From Gracilariopsis chorda (taxonomy: Eukaryota; Rhodophyta; Florideophyceae; Gracilariales; Gracilariaceae), in the NCBI GenBank assembly GCA_003194525.1, contig NBIV01000016.1, positions 434,001 to 498,000 of the forward strand: 64,000 bases of DNA. The letters run 5' to 3'. The notes below the pieces were generated by a model. That model was not told the origin of the DNA, searched no databases, and saw only the letters and a program-made list of their open reading frames with translations. Made by a program: the position numbers and the translations under genes. This document shows positions 21,545-31,137 of the stretch, piece after piece. The number at the start of each line of letters is the position of its first letter. Position 1 is the first letter of the stretch.

Positions 21545-23880
21545 TAGTTAGCGGCTGAAGCTAAAAGGCTTGCAGCCTGCTGCCTCCTCTAGCAACGGCG
21601 CGGACCGGCATCTTGTAGCGCAGCCCCCCTCTGACGAAATGACCAAAGGTATCTTTCTATTAAGGAAAGTGCAAACCATACGATCTCTTCAACTTACGCA
21701 AGAACTTCACGCGCTTTTCTCAGTTGCGGCAAGAAAGCGTTAAGCAGAGCCGATTCCTCACATACGATCTGGCATAGCGCCCTTGTATGCATGTATCATG
21801 TAGACAAGCAACGCTGTCATCCCCAATCGTGGTATTCATGCAGGTTTCCTAGTCTCAGAAGATTCTGAACCACCTTGGCCGTCGTTCATCGCGGCTGCCA
21901 CTGCACCTAGTGTGATATGCCCTGTGCATATCTCAGTAATGAAGCCACCCGGTTCAACGACATGGGTTCTAGTCTGAATTTGACAAGCAAGCTGCGATTC
22001 AAGAACGCCCTCACCTTTTAACCAACTTCAGGTGCCTGCAGTCATTTACATCATACGAAGATATACATTTTTGATATGGGGTCAGAAACGAATCCACTGA
22101 TGTGTTCCGTTCAACCGTTGTTAAATCGCTTGGGATCTTCTAACCTGTACCCTTAGCACGGACAAACACACAGGCCAATTACTGACCATAAGCAGTAGGA
22201 ATGCAGCCGTGTAAGGGCTCAAATGGACTGCTTTGGAGTCGTTCGCGGCACGTAGTATGTTGTAAATTGCTGCTCCAGCTCGCCAGGACTTGACTCTGCT
22301 ACAGAAATCAAAAAGTCAATCACGAACCAGTTTCCACGTAGTCTATCCAACTCTATCCTTGGAAGTACACTTTCCCTGTTGTACACAAGATCCCTGGAGT
22401 CCTGTACTTGCTTGTCTAGCAAGATTAGCACAGTCCCCGAAGGAGATGAGGTACATAACGAGTTTTCAGACCTTGTGTTTTAAGAGTAGTGCTTCTGAGG
22501 AATGTGCATCATCCCACTACGTCTTCTCAAAGTTCGCTATTTCTCCTATCCTTCTGAGCCATAGTGTTTGATCCATTCCGCACGGTGTTCCGATGTCGTG
22601 TGTTTGTCTTGGACAATGTGAGAATACAATCACCAAAATGTTCGGGTGATCGAGAGCTCGGCGATGAGTTGGAACGAAAGTATTTTTCTGTCTACGGAGA
22701 ATGCTGTCATGTTTTCCTGGGCCCTTCACTGTTCTGTGTTCAAGCAGCAAAATGACACGTACCACTGTCAGATCTTTGCGTTGCCACAGACAACTGCCCT
22801 TTACCCCGTGGCTACTCTTTCTGCGTGACCCGTTCTCTTCCTCTCAGCCATCCTCCGAAACTATACTTGCGCTTCAACAGTTAAAATGTGAGCTTTGCGT
22901 ATTTACTTTGAGAAGAACGTACATGCAAAACCTGACGACTGCTCGATCAAGAAGGATTACTTTTTCGAGAACGACCTTTTGAGGCATTTGCCCCTGCTGC
23001 GAAAGAACCAGATATCTTTGCCGTATATGCCGTTGTTACGAGTGGTCGCAAACCGAAGTTGGCGAGATGCTACAGGACTTTAACCGTCAAAGTTTGTCAA
23101 CCCGACGTGTATTGTACGCTTGCTGATTATCTCTGCTTTCCAGTCGAAAGGACAAGCAGAGCACGGAGTATCAAAACCCTCAGGCAGGCAAATAGGTTCG
23201 CAGAAATAGATTCGCAGTCCACCATGAAGTGATAACACGAATTCATCGTACGGTCGTGAGCATCTGCCAAAAACTTCGCGGCGCAAGGTTACAATATCTA
23301 GAAAGCTTCATCCAGTCTAGCGCTTTATTCTTGCACTACCCACAAGTATTACATGCACTTCACAAATTTTAACAGCATCGGCAATTCATACGTAATCCAA
23401 CTCGTATGAACTCCTTGTTCGTTATCACGTCTTGAATTGATCAATCCTCTACAGCAGAATACTACAGTTGAGCAGCCTATCGGTATTGCGAATGCACCTC
23501 ATGTGGCTTAAAAGGCTTCTACGAATTGACTTCCCCTACCCTTCGCGTTATTCTTCTCATTTAGAGTGCAAAACAATCACGTCGTAGGACTGCTTGTAGC
23601 ACAATCTACCAGTATGAGCCTGTTCCCGCCCTATGGGTTGACCTACCTGTGCATTTAACTTCAGAAGCCACATTGGATTTCTGCCATGACGCAGATGCAT
23701 TTCCCAACTCCAAGTCGTATAAAACGGTTCCCTAGGTCGGTCCGTGAAACTCCCTTCGTCTCACATCAACTTCCTCTGCTACAACTCGACGGAACGTTCA
23801 CGAAGTCCCTAAGCTTTTTCATCATTCAGATTTTCAGTGTTCTTCGATACAGCACGATTCTTAGCTCTTCTGCACGCACC

Positions 23881-24857
23881 ATGACTTTCAAACTTCTTGT
23901 AGTGATTGCTTTGGGGCTGTTTTCTGTGTCCGTGACTGCACAAGAGTGTCTTTACAATGACACCATGTGCGCATGTGCATTTGGTTCATCAGAGGGCTCA
24001 TGGTATGTATAGCTCATTCTACACATTTCTTTTTGAATGTAGACAACCCACACTAATGAAATAATACTTCATCTACGTAGCTACGAAAGAACGTCAACTG
24101 CCTCTGACGGGACTGAACTCTGTTCAAAGCGTACTTGTGACGCTGGTTGGACTTGTGACTGTTCGGGTGACTTCTTCTGCACTCAGGCGAATGTCGATGT
24201 TTACACGCTGATTGATTTTAACGACTTTGGACTCACTTCCAACGTACCGTGTCAAATCACCACACAGAGAACCATTACGAGCGCCGGATTCCAACTTGGT
24301 TTCTTTCATCCACAGATTTCTGATACTGGTCTCTTGGCTCAAAGTTGTCAGCTGTTTGCCTGGTGGCTTGATGGCGAGCTTCAAAATGTCTTCAGCGACC
24401 CTACAACGGTTACAGGAGGAAACCTTCAGACCGTGAAGAATTCTTTAAGTGACTGGAACAATCTGCCTCTTCGATCAGGATCTGTCATCGGTAAGTCATT
24501 CTTCGCATTAACTTCTTATCTCTGTCCTCAACCTTCCGTCTTATATCTACAAGTATTCTAACCTAAATTCGCTGATATGCGCAAATGCAAACAAACAAAG
24601 GCTTTCGGTGGAAGGATGCTCCGTATTCCTGCTATAATAGCATTTCTGAGCTCAATATCAACGGAACTATTGTAGACACGACCGACTCCTCAGTTGTCAC
24701 TCACCGTTACTCTAATGTTTTCGAAACCGACTGGTTCTCCCCAGACTTTGTGGAAGGAAGCAACTGGCTGCCGCCCGCCACAACGGACTTTTCTGATACT
24801 TTTGGCGAGCAGAATACGGAAATTACCAACACCTACTGGCGGATCAAGGTGCTCTAA
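23881..24857 (+). CDS. secreted Cys-rich protein, three exons (paralogue 1)
   Basis: Exons 23881-24002, 24081-24490 and 24601-24857 join to a 262-aa protein. The introns are 78 bp (donor GTATGT, acceptor CGTAG) and 110 bp (donor GTAAGT, acceptor AAAG). The start FKLLVVIALGLFSVSVTA is a clear signal peptide. A Cys-rich module follows (about residues 20-70) with CACAFG, CSKRTC and AGWTCDC, then a ~190-aa domain containing FAWWLDGEL, FRWKDAPYSCY, an NGT glycosylation site and DWFSPDF. Every one of these blocks recurs in the convergent neighbour at 25155-26048. The splices are supported by that alignment (VIGFRWKD against LIAFRFRD). I know no family for it; a secreted or cell-wall role is inference. 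Confidence 0.8.
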
Positions 24858-25154
24858 CTTTGTGACATTAATCTATGAGATATCATAGCTTGTTTTTAAC
24901 TGTTTGACTTTACTAAAGCACCTAAGGCGCCGATCTATCATTGAGTTCGCATATATGTAAGCTTCTTGAACAAGTCCCCAAAGTTTTGCTTGTGTTGCGA
25001 GTTGGCGTGCTTGCACGTAAGTTGCCTAGATATCCACAGTTTGCAGCGTATAAGTAGTTACGAAACCAAGCTCTTTCTGTGCGATACTGCATTGGTTTTT
25101 GACAGGCAGCTTTCTCTTCTGTAGGTTGGATGATACAAAAAATCATGTGTTTGC
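24858..25154. other. 3' flanks between convergent paralogues
   Basis: 297 bp between the two converging stop codons. I see no gene or strong repeat. The short minus-strand frame 24922-25209 overlaps the end of paralogue 2 in another frame and is not supported. Confidence 0.4.
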
Positions 25155-26048
25155 TTAGATTGATGTTATCTTTGGAATGACATCGGGAACCTGGATGCGG
25201 AAGTACCAATTCGATGGTTTGTTGTCGGGACTGTTACTGTCTCGCGGTTCCCAATAGTCCGATCCTGGTACAATAGAAACACTATTAGAGAGCTTTGTTG
25301 TACGTAAAGGAAGGAATTTGCGGATGTCTGGTTCAGTCTCGTCTTCACCCATGTTTTGGTCTGTAAGAGCATACGAAGGACTGAACCAGTCCTTAGTGAA
25401 TTCTCGAGCATAGTGAGTAGTAAACCCGAGAGCTTCAGAGTTGACTGAGGTACCATTGATAACAAATTCTGTTAGGTGCTTGTAGCAGTAGTAAGACGAG
25501 TCCCTGAATCGAAATGCGATAAGATCCCCAGGTCGAAGCTCCAACAATGTATGTTCTTCTCTGTCCTTAAGTACTTTGTCAACGTCAGAAGGGCTCGTAA
25601 TAGAGACCGGCTTCCTGTTTCCGAGCAGTTCGCCGTTGTGCCACCATGCAACTTCATTGCAATCGTCTGCCAACGCGCCTTTGCGTGAAAAATGAAACTT
25701 GAGCCTTCCGAGTGTTAATTCATGACCTGCAACCAGCGGAAACGATTTCGTAACACATTCAGCAACAGATTTCGAGATGTCGGCGGGGTTCTTAAGAGAA
25801 TTCACAGGCTTATTCGCACGATAGCAGACATGAGTACGACCCCCACAAGCGCATGTCCACCCAGCTCGGCAGTATCTCCTTGAACATTCCCCCGGTGACT
25901 CGGCAATCTTGTCCCAGCATGTGCCTTGGTTTGCCTTTCCTAGCTTACAACTGCAACGATCTTCATCATATCGACACGGTCCAACGTCCCCAAACACTGT
26001 TTGACTAAGCGCAAGAATGACTAAGACAACAAGGAAGTCACGCATCAT
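25155..26048 (-). CDS. secreted Cys-rich protein, intronless (paralogue 2)
   Basis: The 297-aa protein has a signal peptide (DFLVVLVILALSQTVFG) and then the same Cys module as its convergent neighbour: CSCKLG, GTCWDK, CSRRYC, AGWTCACGG. The main domain has VAWWHNGEL, IAFRFRDSSYYCY, INGTS (possible N-glycosylation), FTKDWFSPSY and a C-terminal WYFRIQV matching WRIKV of paralogue 1. It has no introns where paralogue 1 has two, and carries about 35 extra residues, mostly a Pro/Ser/Asn-rich stretch near the C-terminus. The real start is one of two consecutive ATGs at 26048; a longer frame begins only at TTG. Function unknown. Confidence 0.82.
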   Translation of the reverse strand: MMRDFLVVLVILALSQTVFGDVGPCRYDEDRCSCKLGKANQGTCWDKIAESPGECSRRYCRAGWTCACGGRTHVCYRANKPVNSLKNPADISKSVAECVTKSFPLVAGHELTLGRLKFHFSRKGALADDCNEVAWWHNGELLGNRKPVSITSPSDVDKVLKDREEHTLLELRPGDLIAFRFRDSSYYCYKHLTEFVINGTSVNSEALGFTTHYAREFTKDWFSPSYALTDQNMGEDETEPDIRKFLPLRTTKLSNSVSIVPGSDYWEPRDSNSPDNKPSNWYFRIQVPDVIPKITSI

Positions 26049-26974
26049 GTAGTGAAAACGGTGGAATGCTTGAGAGTAAAGAAACTTATCAGACTTAATA
26101 TGCACCAATTTGTAGCTTCTGTAACTATAGGCGAGGTCGGAAGTCCGAATCGGTTGGATGAACCGAACGAGTCTCTTAAGTAGACTTCGCTCAGCTCGTG
26201 ATATCTGCGAGTACGCTTACGCTCACCATCACACTTAAAAAAAAATTGCATCTCTTCCTAATGCGGACTGTAACACTATCCTCTTTCCCAAGAAACTGCT
26301 ATGCTTCAATTCGAGTAACAACCGAGACTGTTGTCGGCTCATGTATGGTAACCGAAGCTGAAGCGGCGAAATTTCATTTGTCGATGGGCTTGATCTTTTA
26401 ATTGAAACAGTACATGGCTCATTCTGCTCTCCACGTCACAACAAACGTAACTATGTGAAGGTACTGTCGTACCTGATATTCAAATTATGCTTGGGGGTTC
26501 ACTCACTGGAACACGGCGTTCTCGGCAAGCGTGGGAAGCACGTGTGTAGATGTTTTGCTGCACAAGGTCTTGCATGTTGCTCGTTGTGGTGTCTAACCTT
26601 GTAGCCTAACCTATTGCCGATCAATATCTTACCCGCGGGTAGAATACAATACGTATGAATAGGTTACAGTAGATAGGTTAAAATCGCCTGCCTTCTGTGT
26701 TGTTCCGGGACGCGCTGGGCTACTGTCCAACATACCGTTAGTACAGTAAAGATATGTATGAAAATAGATTTTTCTTTCTTATTCAAGTTTGCTGGGTACC
26801 AAAGGTACAGATACATGACAAAGAGTTTTCTCAAGATCACCGCTGTTGGTATCGACTTGGTACCGCTGATGCTTGTATCGTGCGACGGCACCGCGATGCG
26901 CATTTCTTCCTGGAGTTAGAATTAACGTGTGTATTGCAATCTTCTTAGGGTTTCGTTTCAACTTTGCGTCTCAG
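26049..26974. promoter_or_regulatory. divergent promoter region, secreted protein / RWDD1
   Basis: 926 bp with no gene recognised. It contains the palindrome TACC-AAA-GGTA at 26797-26807, a short A-run near 26238, and AGGGTTT at 26948-26954 just before the RWDD1-like start. Confidence 0.4.
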
Positions 26975-27646
26975 ATGGATCCAACAGAAGAACAAGTTGC
27001 CGAGCTTGAGGCACTGGAAGCAATTTTTGCAACAGACTTCAGAATAGTGCAAGAACAAAGTTCAAAGGAGGATGCTCGCTTCGAGATTGATCTTGTGGAT
27101 GATGTGACTGAGTCAGTCAGGTTCCGACTTATCGTCACACACACAAAAAACTATCCACAGGAGCCTCCAGGTCTTGTTGTGCATACGCTTGAAGGCATGT
27201 CAACATCTCGTCGGAAGGAGTTGCAATCACATCTTGAGTATGTAGCCAAAGGCCATGCCGAAGATCATATGCCCTCCGCATTTTCTTTGTGCGAAGCTGC
27301 AAAAGAATGGGTCACAGCCCATGTTGTAGGGCATACTGAAGACGAAGACAACGGGCATGAAAGTGATTCAAAGTTTGAAACTCTTGATGCCACTCAAGAG
27401 GACAAAGTGGAATTTATCTCGAGCAAAGCTATGGGAACCCCAGTCACCGTTGAAAGCTTCATGGCTTGGCGTGAGAAGTTCTTGGAAGAGTTGGAAAAGG
27501 TCAAGTCAGTGCGACAGATTCAGAAGGAAACTAACACTAAATTGACTGGACGTGAATTCTTCGAGTCAAAGACACTCGTTGTCACTGCAGAAAGCGAAAG
27601 TTTCTGGGAAAACGAAGCAAGTCTCTATGACGAAGCAGACATTTAA
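26975..27646 (+). CDS. RWDD1: RWD-domain protein, RWDD1/GIR2 (DFRP2) type
   Basis: The 223-aa protein begins with an RWD domain (about 1-115): EEQVAELEALEAIF is the usual first helix, and NYPQEPPGLVV is the typical Tyr-Pro-x-x-x-Pro turn. The C-terminal half has the RWDD1-specific block GTPVTVESFMAWREKF and a later KLTGREFFES, then an acidic end (ENEASLYDEADI). RWDD1/GIR2 binds and stabilises the DRG2/RBG2 GTPase that works with translating ribosomes, and GIR2 also interacts with GCN1. The start is the first ATG; the frame runs upstream from TTG only. Intronless. Confidence 0.88.
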   Translation: MDPTEEQVAELEALEAIFATDFRIVQEQSSKEDARFEIDLVDDVTESVRFRLIVTHTKNYPQEPPGLVVHTLEGMSTSRRKELQSHLEYVAKGHAEDHMPSAFSLCEAAKEWVTAHVVGHTEDEDNGHESDSKFETLDATQEDKVEFISSKAMGTPVTVESFMAWREKFLEELEKVKSVRQIQKETNTKLTGREFFESKTLVVTAESESFWENEASLYDEADI

Positions 27647-28842
27647 ATGATACAAATTTCCCGTTTACATCGCTAAGCGTAAGCAACCAAAATGGGCTCC
27701 TCTGAGAAGGGTGCTTTTGTCCTTTGTTTCTTGGACTGATATAGCCCAGAGTTAAGTCCGTCGCAACTGCAGTTAGTACATTTTACTATGATTCAAGGCA
27801 GGATCAATGTTCTGGATGTCTCAGAAAAATGAACAGAGAAGGGGTAGTGGGGTTTCTCCTTTGCAGATATGACAACTGGATCTCGCGCATACCAAGACAG
27901 GGATACACTGGTACCAACGGTACCCCTTTTAGCATTTTTAAGCCGAGCTTTTATTCATGCGTTCAAGGATATCCCAGCGGGAAGAAGTGGAGTCTAAAGC
28001 ATCACTTGCCAAAGCACGAAGAGAAGATTGATCTGGTCCTAACGCCGTGCAAGACTTGCTCAAGAGAACGCTACAGCGTTATCTACTGCTTATCTAAACT
28101 GGATGAATGCGATTTATCACTCTGTATGCTTGTAGGCTATCTCGTATATACTTGTAGACGCATGAAGTCATGGTCCGTTCTTGTGGCAGTCCTTTGTACG
28201 CTGGAAGAAATCTTCACTCCTCTGGGAGTCCGGGAACGATTTTTGCCGCATTTCGTGTTACGTACGGTTCAAGGGTTCTGGGAGCCGCCATACTGGTCAA
28301 CAAATAAGTAGGTACATGTTGACGTGTGCGCTGAAATTGGGTTTGTCAACCAATGAAGTCTGTTTGCGACCTATTCGCACAGTCATAGCAATGGTCTGCG
28401 GTATGAGAAGTGTCATTGCTCATTTCGAACTTCGACGCTGAAGTATGGCTTGGAATTGTGCTACCGAAAGAGACGACATTGGCAACCGCCACCCCCCCTG
28501 CTGACGCTCATCAGAGGAAGGCAAATTGGTGTCGGTTCATCACTTCCGAACTGGGAGTTAGTTCGCGTTGTCAGTAGGAATTCCAACTAGAGTTGAAGAA
28601 TGTGGGGACAAAAATGCATCTTGTGAAAGGTAAGGTGAACCTTTTGCCCTTATAGGAGAATCCTTTTTGTACAAAGGTAGAGAGTTACCCAGGGTAGTCA
28701 TGTATTCCTGTATACATAAACAGATATATACTCGTCCAGGGCACTGGCACTTGTCAGTGGGGATTTACACAGGCGACAGAGATTGGCAAAGTTCGGAGAC
28801 ACCATGAGCTCTAGTCTTCTTGTACCCAAAGGTATCTGGGCG
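27647..28842. other. gene-poor interval before the repeat cluster
   Basis: About 1.2 kb. The open frame 27829-28311 (160 aa, ATG start) has several Cys residues but no signal peptide and no family resemblance; I do not call it. Two palindromes of the recurring type occur, TACC-AAC-GGTA (27912-27922) and TACC-CAG-GGTA (28686-28696), plus a small TTTGTACAAA palindrome near 28666. Confidence 0.4.
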
Positions 28843-28854
28843 CGTGTATTCCTC

Positions 28855-29733
28855 TTCTTCTTCTTTTTTATGGGCACACATTACCTGATTACGGCATTGT
28901 GGTAGAATCTAACTCTACAGGGGAGCTTTTCTTCGTCTAGCATGCTAAACTCTATGTACGTAAAGCTCCTCGGAAAGAAAGATTTTCTCTGTCCCGTAGT
29001 ACCAATCTCTGTTCATGTCCCCGGAATGTAGCCGATGACTGCTGCTTGCTCTCACCTTGCAGCAGCCGTGTTGCGCTCACTAGCTACTATCTCGGAACAT
29101 GGAAAGATTAGTACCAAGCTTCTACGGGAAGACCCGAGATCGGATCCATTTCGTTCTGACGCGACTCGCCTTTTCCATTCTTTTCTCTGCTATTCCTTCC
29201 CTTTCCACCAGAGGACGTCAGCTAAGGGGCACACCACGACAAGGCGGATTCCAATGTGCCTCGTTTTCGTCGTCTAGAAGCACTAACGACGTTCTACTCA
29301 CCCTTTCCTCTTTACCCTTGGCGATTTCGGGTAGTTGAACCGACCTAACACACGTGCTTTTCTTCAATCCTGGCGCAAGTTCCGTAAAAACCCTGTAAAA
29401 CCATTCAGATCCTTGTACGGGCGGGCCTGTTTTCTTCCATTATCCACGCGATGCTGAGATGCTGCGTGAGGTAAGACTGCCGCCTCAGTTTCCGTAGGAA
29501 ACTCCTGACCCTTCCGGGAAAACTCAGGGAAAGGCTGGCAAGATCTTCCGGGAAGCGCGTGCGTCGTGCCTACCGTTTCGCACAGCTTAGCGGGGGCCTT
29601 TTCTGGACAGTGCCACCCAGGTCGCTTGGGGCCGTCGGTCTGCCGACTGCCTGGTCGCTTTTAGAGACATCCCAGGTCGACGAAGGCGACCAGTCCGCCG
29701 ATCGCCTGGGCGAGTTTAATGACATCCCGGGTC
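28855..29733 (-). mobile_element. AAG-tailed retroposon, copy C (longest)
   Basis: An 879-bp insertion flanked by the exact 12-bp repeat CGTGTATTCCTC (28843-28854 and 29734-29745). On the minus strand it ends in an A/AAG-rich tail next to the left duplication. Its other (5') end carries two 41-bp units, 29638-29678 and 29693-29733, identical at 32 of 41 positions; the second ends exactly at the target-site duplication. This is the longest copy and may be close to full length. The 5' monomers resemble promoter-bearing monomers of some retroelements (inference). The plus-strand frame 29035-29277 is antisense and repeated with the element. I find no transposition protein in it. Confidence 0.8.
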
Positions 29734-29874
29734 CGTGTATTCCTCAATAGGACAATACTGTGAGGATTCTTAACCAAAGAAACGCGCGTTTCTTAAGATA
29801 TGCAGCAACTTCAGTGCCAATCAGAAGGTCGCCTCTTCTTTCTGGTGGTCGCAGAACCAAGATTATCTATCTAT

Positions 29875-29984
29875 CAAGAACAGCAACACAACTGTTATTG
29901 ACTTAAATATATCTTGCCAAGATGATCTTAAACATATCTTGGCAAGATATATTTAAGTCAATAACAGTTGTGTTGCTGTTCTTG
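29875..29984. repeat. perfect hairpin, 49-bp arms, 12-bp loop
   Basis: Arms 29875-29923 and 29936-29984 are exact reverse complements, separated by GATCTTAAACAT. The arms are AT-rich in the middle. It lies in the spacer between the inverted retroposon copies C and D. No target-site duplication is evident at the outer ends. Confidence 0.9.
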
Positions 29985-30142
29985 TGGAAAGCAAATACTT
30001 TCGTATGCTAATTTCGGATACACGGCAGAACGTTCTACGTCAAAAAAGCTCTTCTTCTCTATGTAGGCCAACAGTGGCAGTGAATAGGGCTATGATCCCA
30101 ATTCGATGATAGCGCGCTTCTTCTTCGAAGAGCACCGTCGAC

Positions 30143-30950
30143 CGCGTCAGAACGAAATGGATCCCTACCCGAAATCGCCAAGGGTAAAGAGGAAAGGGTG
30201 GGTAGAACGTCGTTAGTGCTTCTAGACGACGAAAACGAGGCACATTGGAATCCGCCTTGTCGTGGTGTGCCCCTTAGCTGACGTCCTCTGGTGGAAAGGG
30301 AAGGAATAGCAGAGAAAAGAATGGAAAAGGCGAGTCGCGTCAGAACGAAATGGATCCGATCTCGGGTCTTCCCGTAGAAGCTTGGTACTAATCTTTCCAT
30401 GTTCCGAGATAGTAGCTAGTGAGCGCAACACGGCTGCTGCAAGGTGAGAGCAAGCAGCAGTCATCGGCTACATTCCGGGGACATGAACAGAGATTGGTAC
30501 TACGGGACAGAGAAAATCTTTCTTTCCGAGGAGCTTTACGTACATAGAGTTTAGCATGCTAGACGAAGAAAAGCTCCCCTGTAGAGTTAGATTCTACCAC
30601 AATGCCGTAATCAGGTAATGTGTGCCCATAAAAAAGAAGAAGAAGAAGAAGAAATGGATCCGATCTCGGGTCTTCCCGGACAAGCTTGGTGCTGATCTTT
30701 CAATATTCCGAGACAGTAGCTAGTGAGCGCAACACGGCTGTTGCAAGGTGAGAGCGAGCAGCAGTCATCGGCTACATTCCGGGGACATGAATAGAGATTG
30801 ATACTACGGGACAGAGGAAATCTTTCTTCTCCGAGGAGCTTTACGTAATACATAGAGTTTAGCGCGCTATACGAAGCAAAGCTCCGTTGTAGTGTTAGAT
30901 TCTACCACAATGCCGTAATCAGGTAATGTGTGCCCATAAAGAAGAAGAAG
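30143..30950 (+). mobile_element. AAG-tailed retroposon, composite copy D/E
   Basis: The insertion is flanked by CACCGTCGAC (30133-30142 and 30951-30960; up to 12 bp if the preceding AG is counted). Inside are three parts in one orientation: a 22-bp piece (30143-30164), segment D (30165-30652) ending in an A6 plus (GAA)n tract, and segment E (30653-30950), a second 5'-truncated copy ending in (AAG)n. D is almost identical to copy C but inverted relative to it, so 28861-29334 and 30165-30640 form a ~475-bp inverted repeat. Since one duplication encloses both parts, they may have inserted together as a dimer. Confidence 0.75.
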
Positions 30951-31137
30951 CACCGTCGACGGGGTATACTAGCATCTGTTCTGGGGGTTCAGGATATCAA
31001 GCAGACCAGTTTTCACCAGGTTGGGCAGTCTTTCTAAAACCAAAGAAACAGAGATGGTGACCGGGCCTACTATGAAGACTGACTACCGCCATACAGGTGT
31101 ATTCGAACCATAATCTCAACACGATTCAACGTGAACA
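30951..31137. other. 3' flank of 5-oxoprolinase gene
   Basis: 187 bp between the composite retroposon and the 5-oxoprolinase stop codon; nothing recognised. Confidence 0.35.

Larger units (their letters stand above)
21292..23880. other. gene-poor interval with clustered hairpins
   Basis: About 2.6 kb without a recognised gene. Its left end holds three adjacent inverted repeats (21317-21544, listed separately). Further right there are only short unrelated open frames on both strands (for example 22290-22571, 22701-22982 and a Cys-containing minus frame 23080-23286 lacking an ATG). The right edge is the promoter of the first secreted Cys-rich gene. Confidence 0.5.

Noticed and set aside
29035..29277. 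80-aa frame repeated at 30222-30464 (minus) and resembling 4330-4698: a conserved small protein family?
   Set aside because: The frames travel with the retroposon copies and lie antisense to the inferred element; their similarity follows from the DNA repeat.
31080..31110. Possible tRNA B box near a GGTTCGAAT on the minus strand
   Set aside because: No matching A box, acceptor stem or cloverleaf can be formed around it; I found no convincing tRNA gene in the window.
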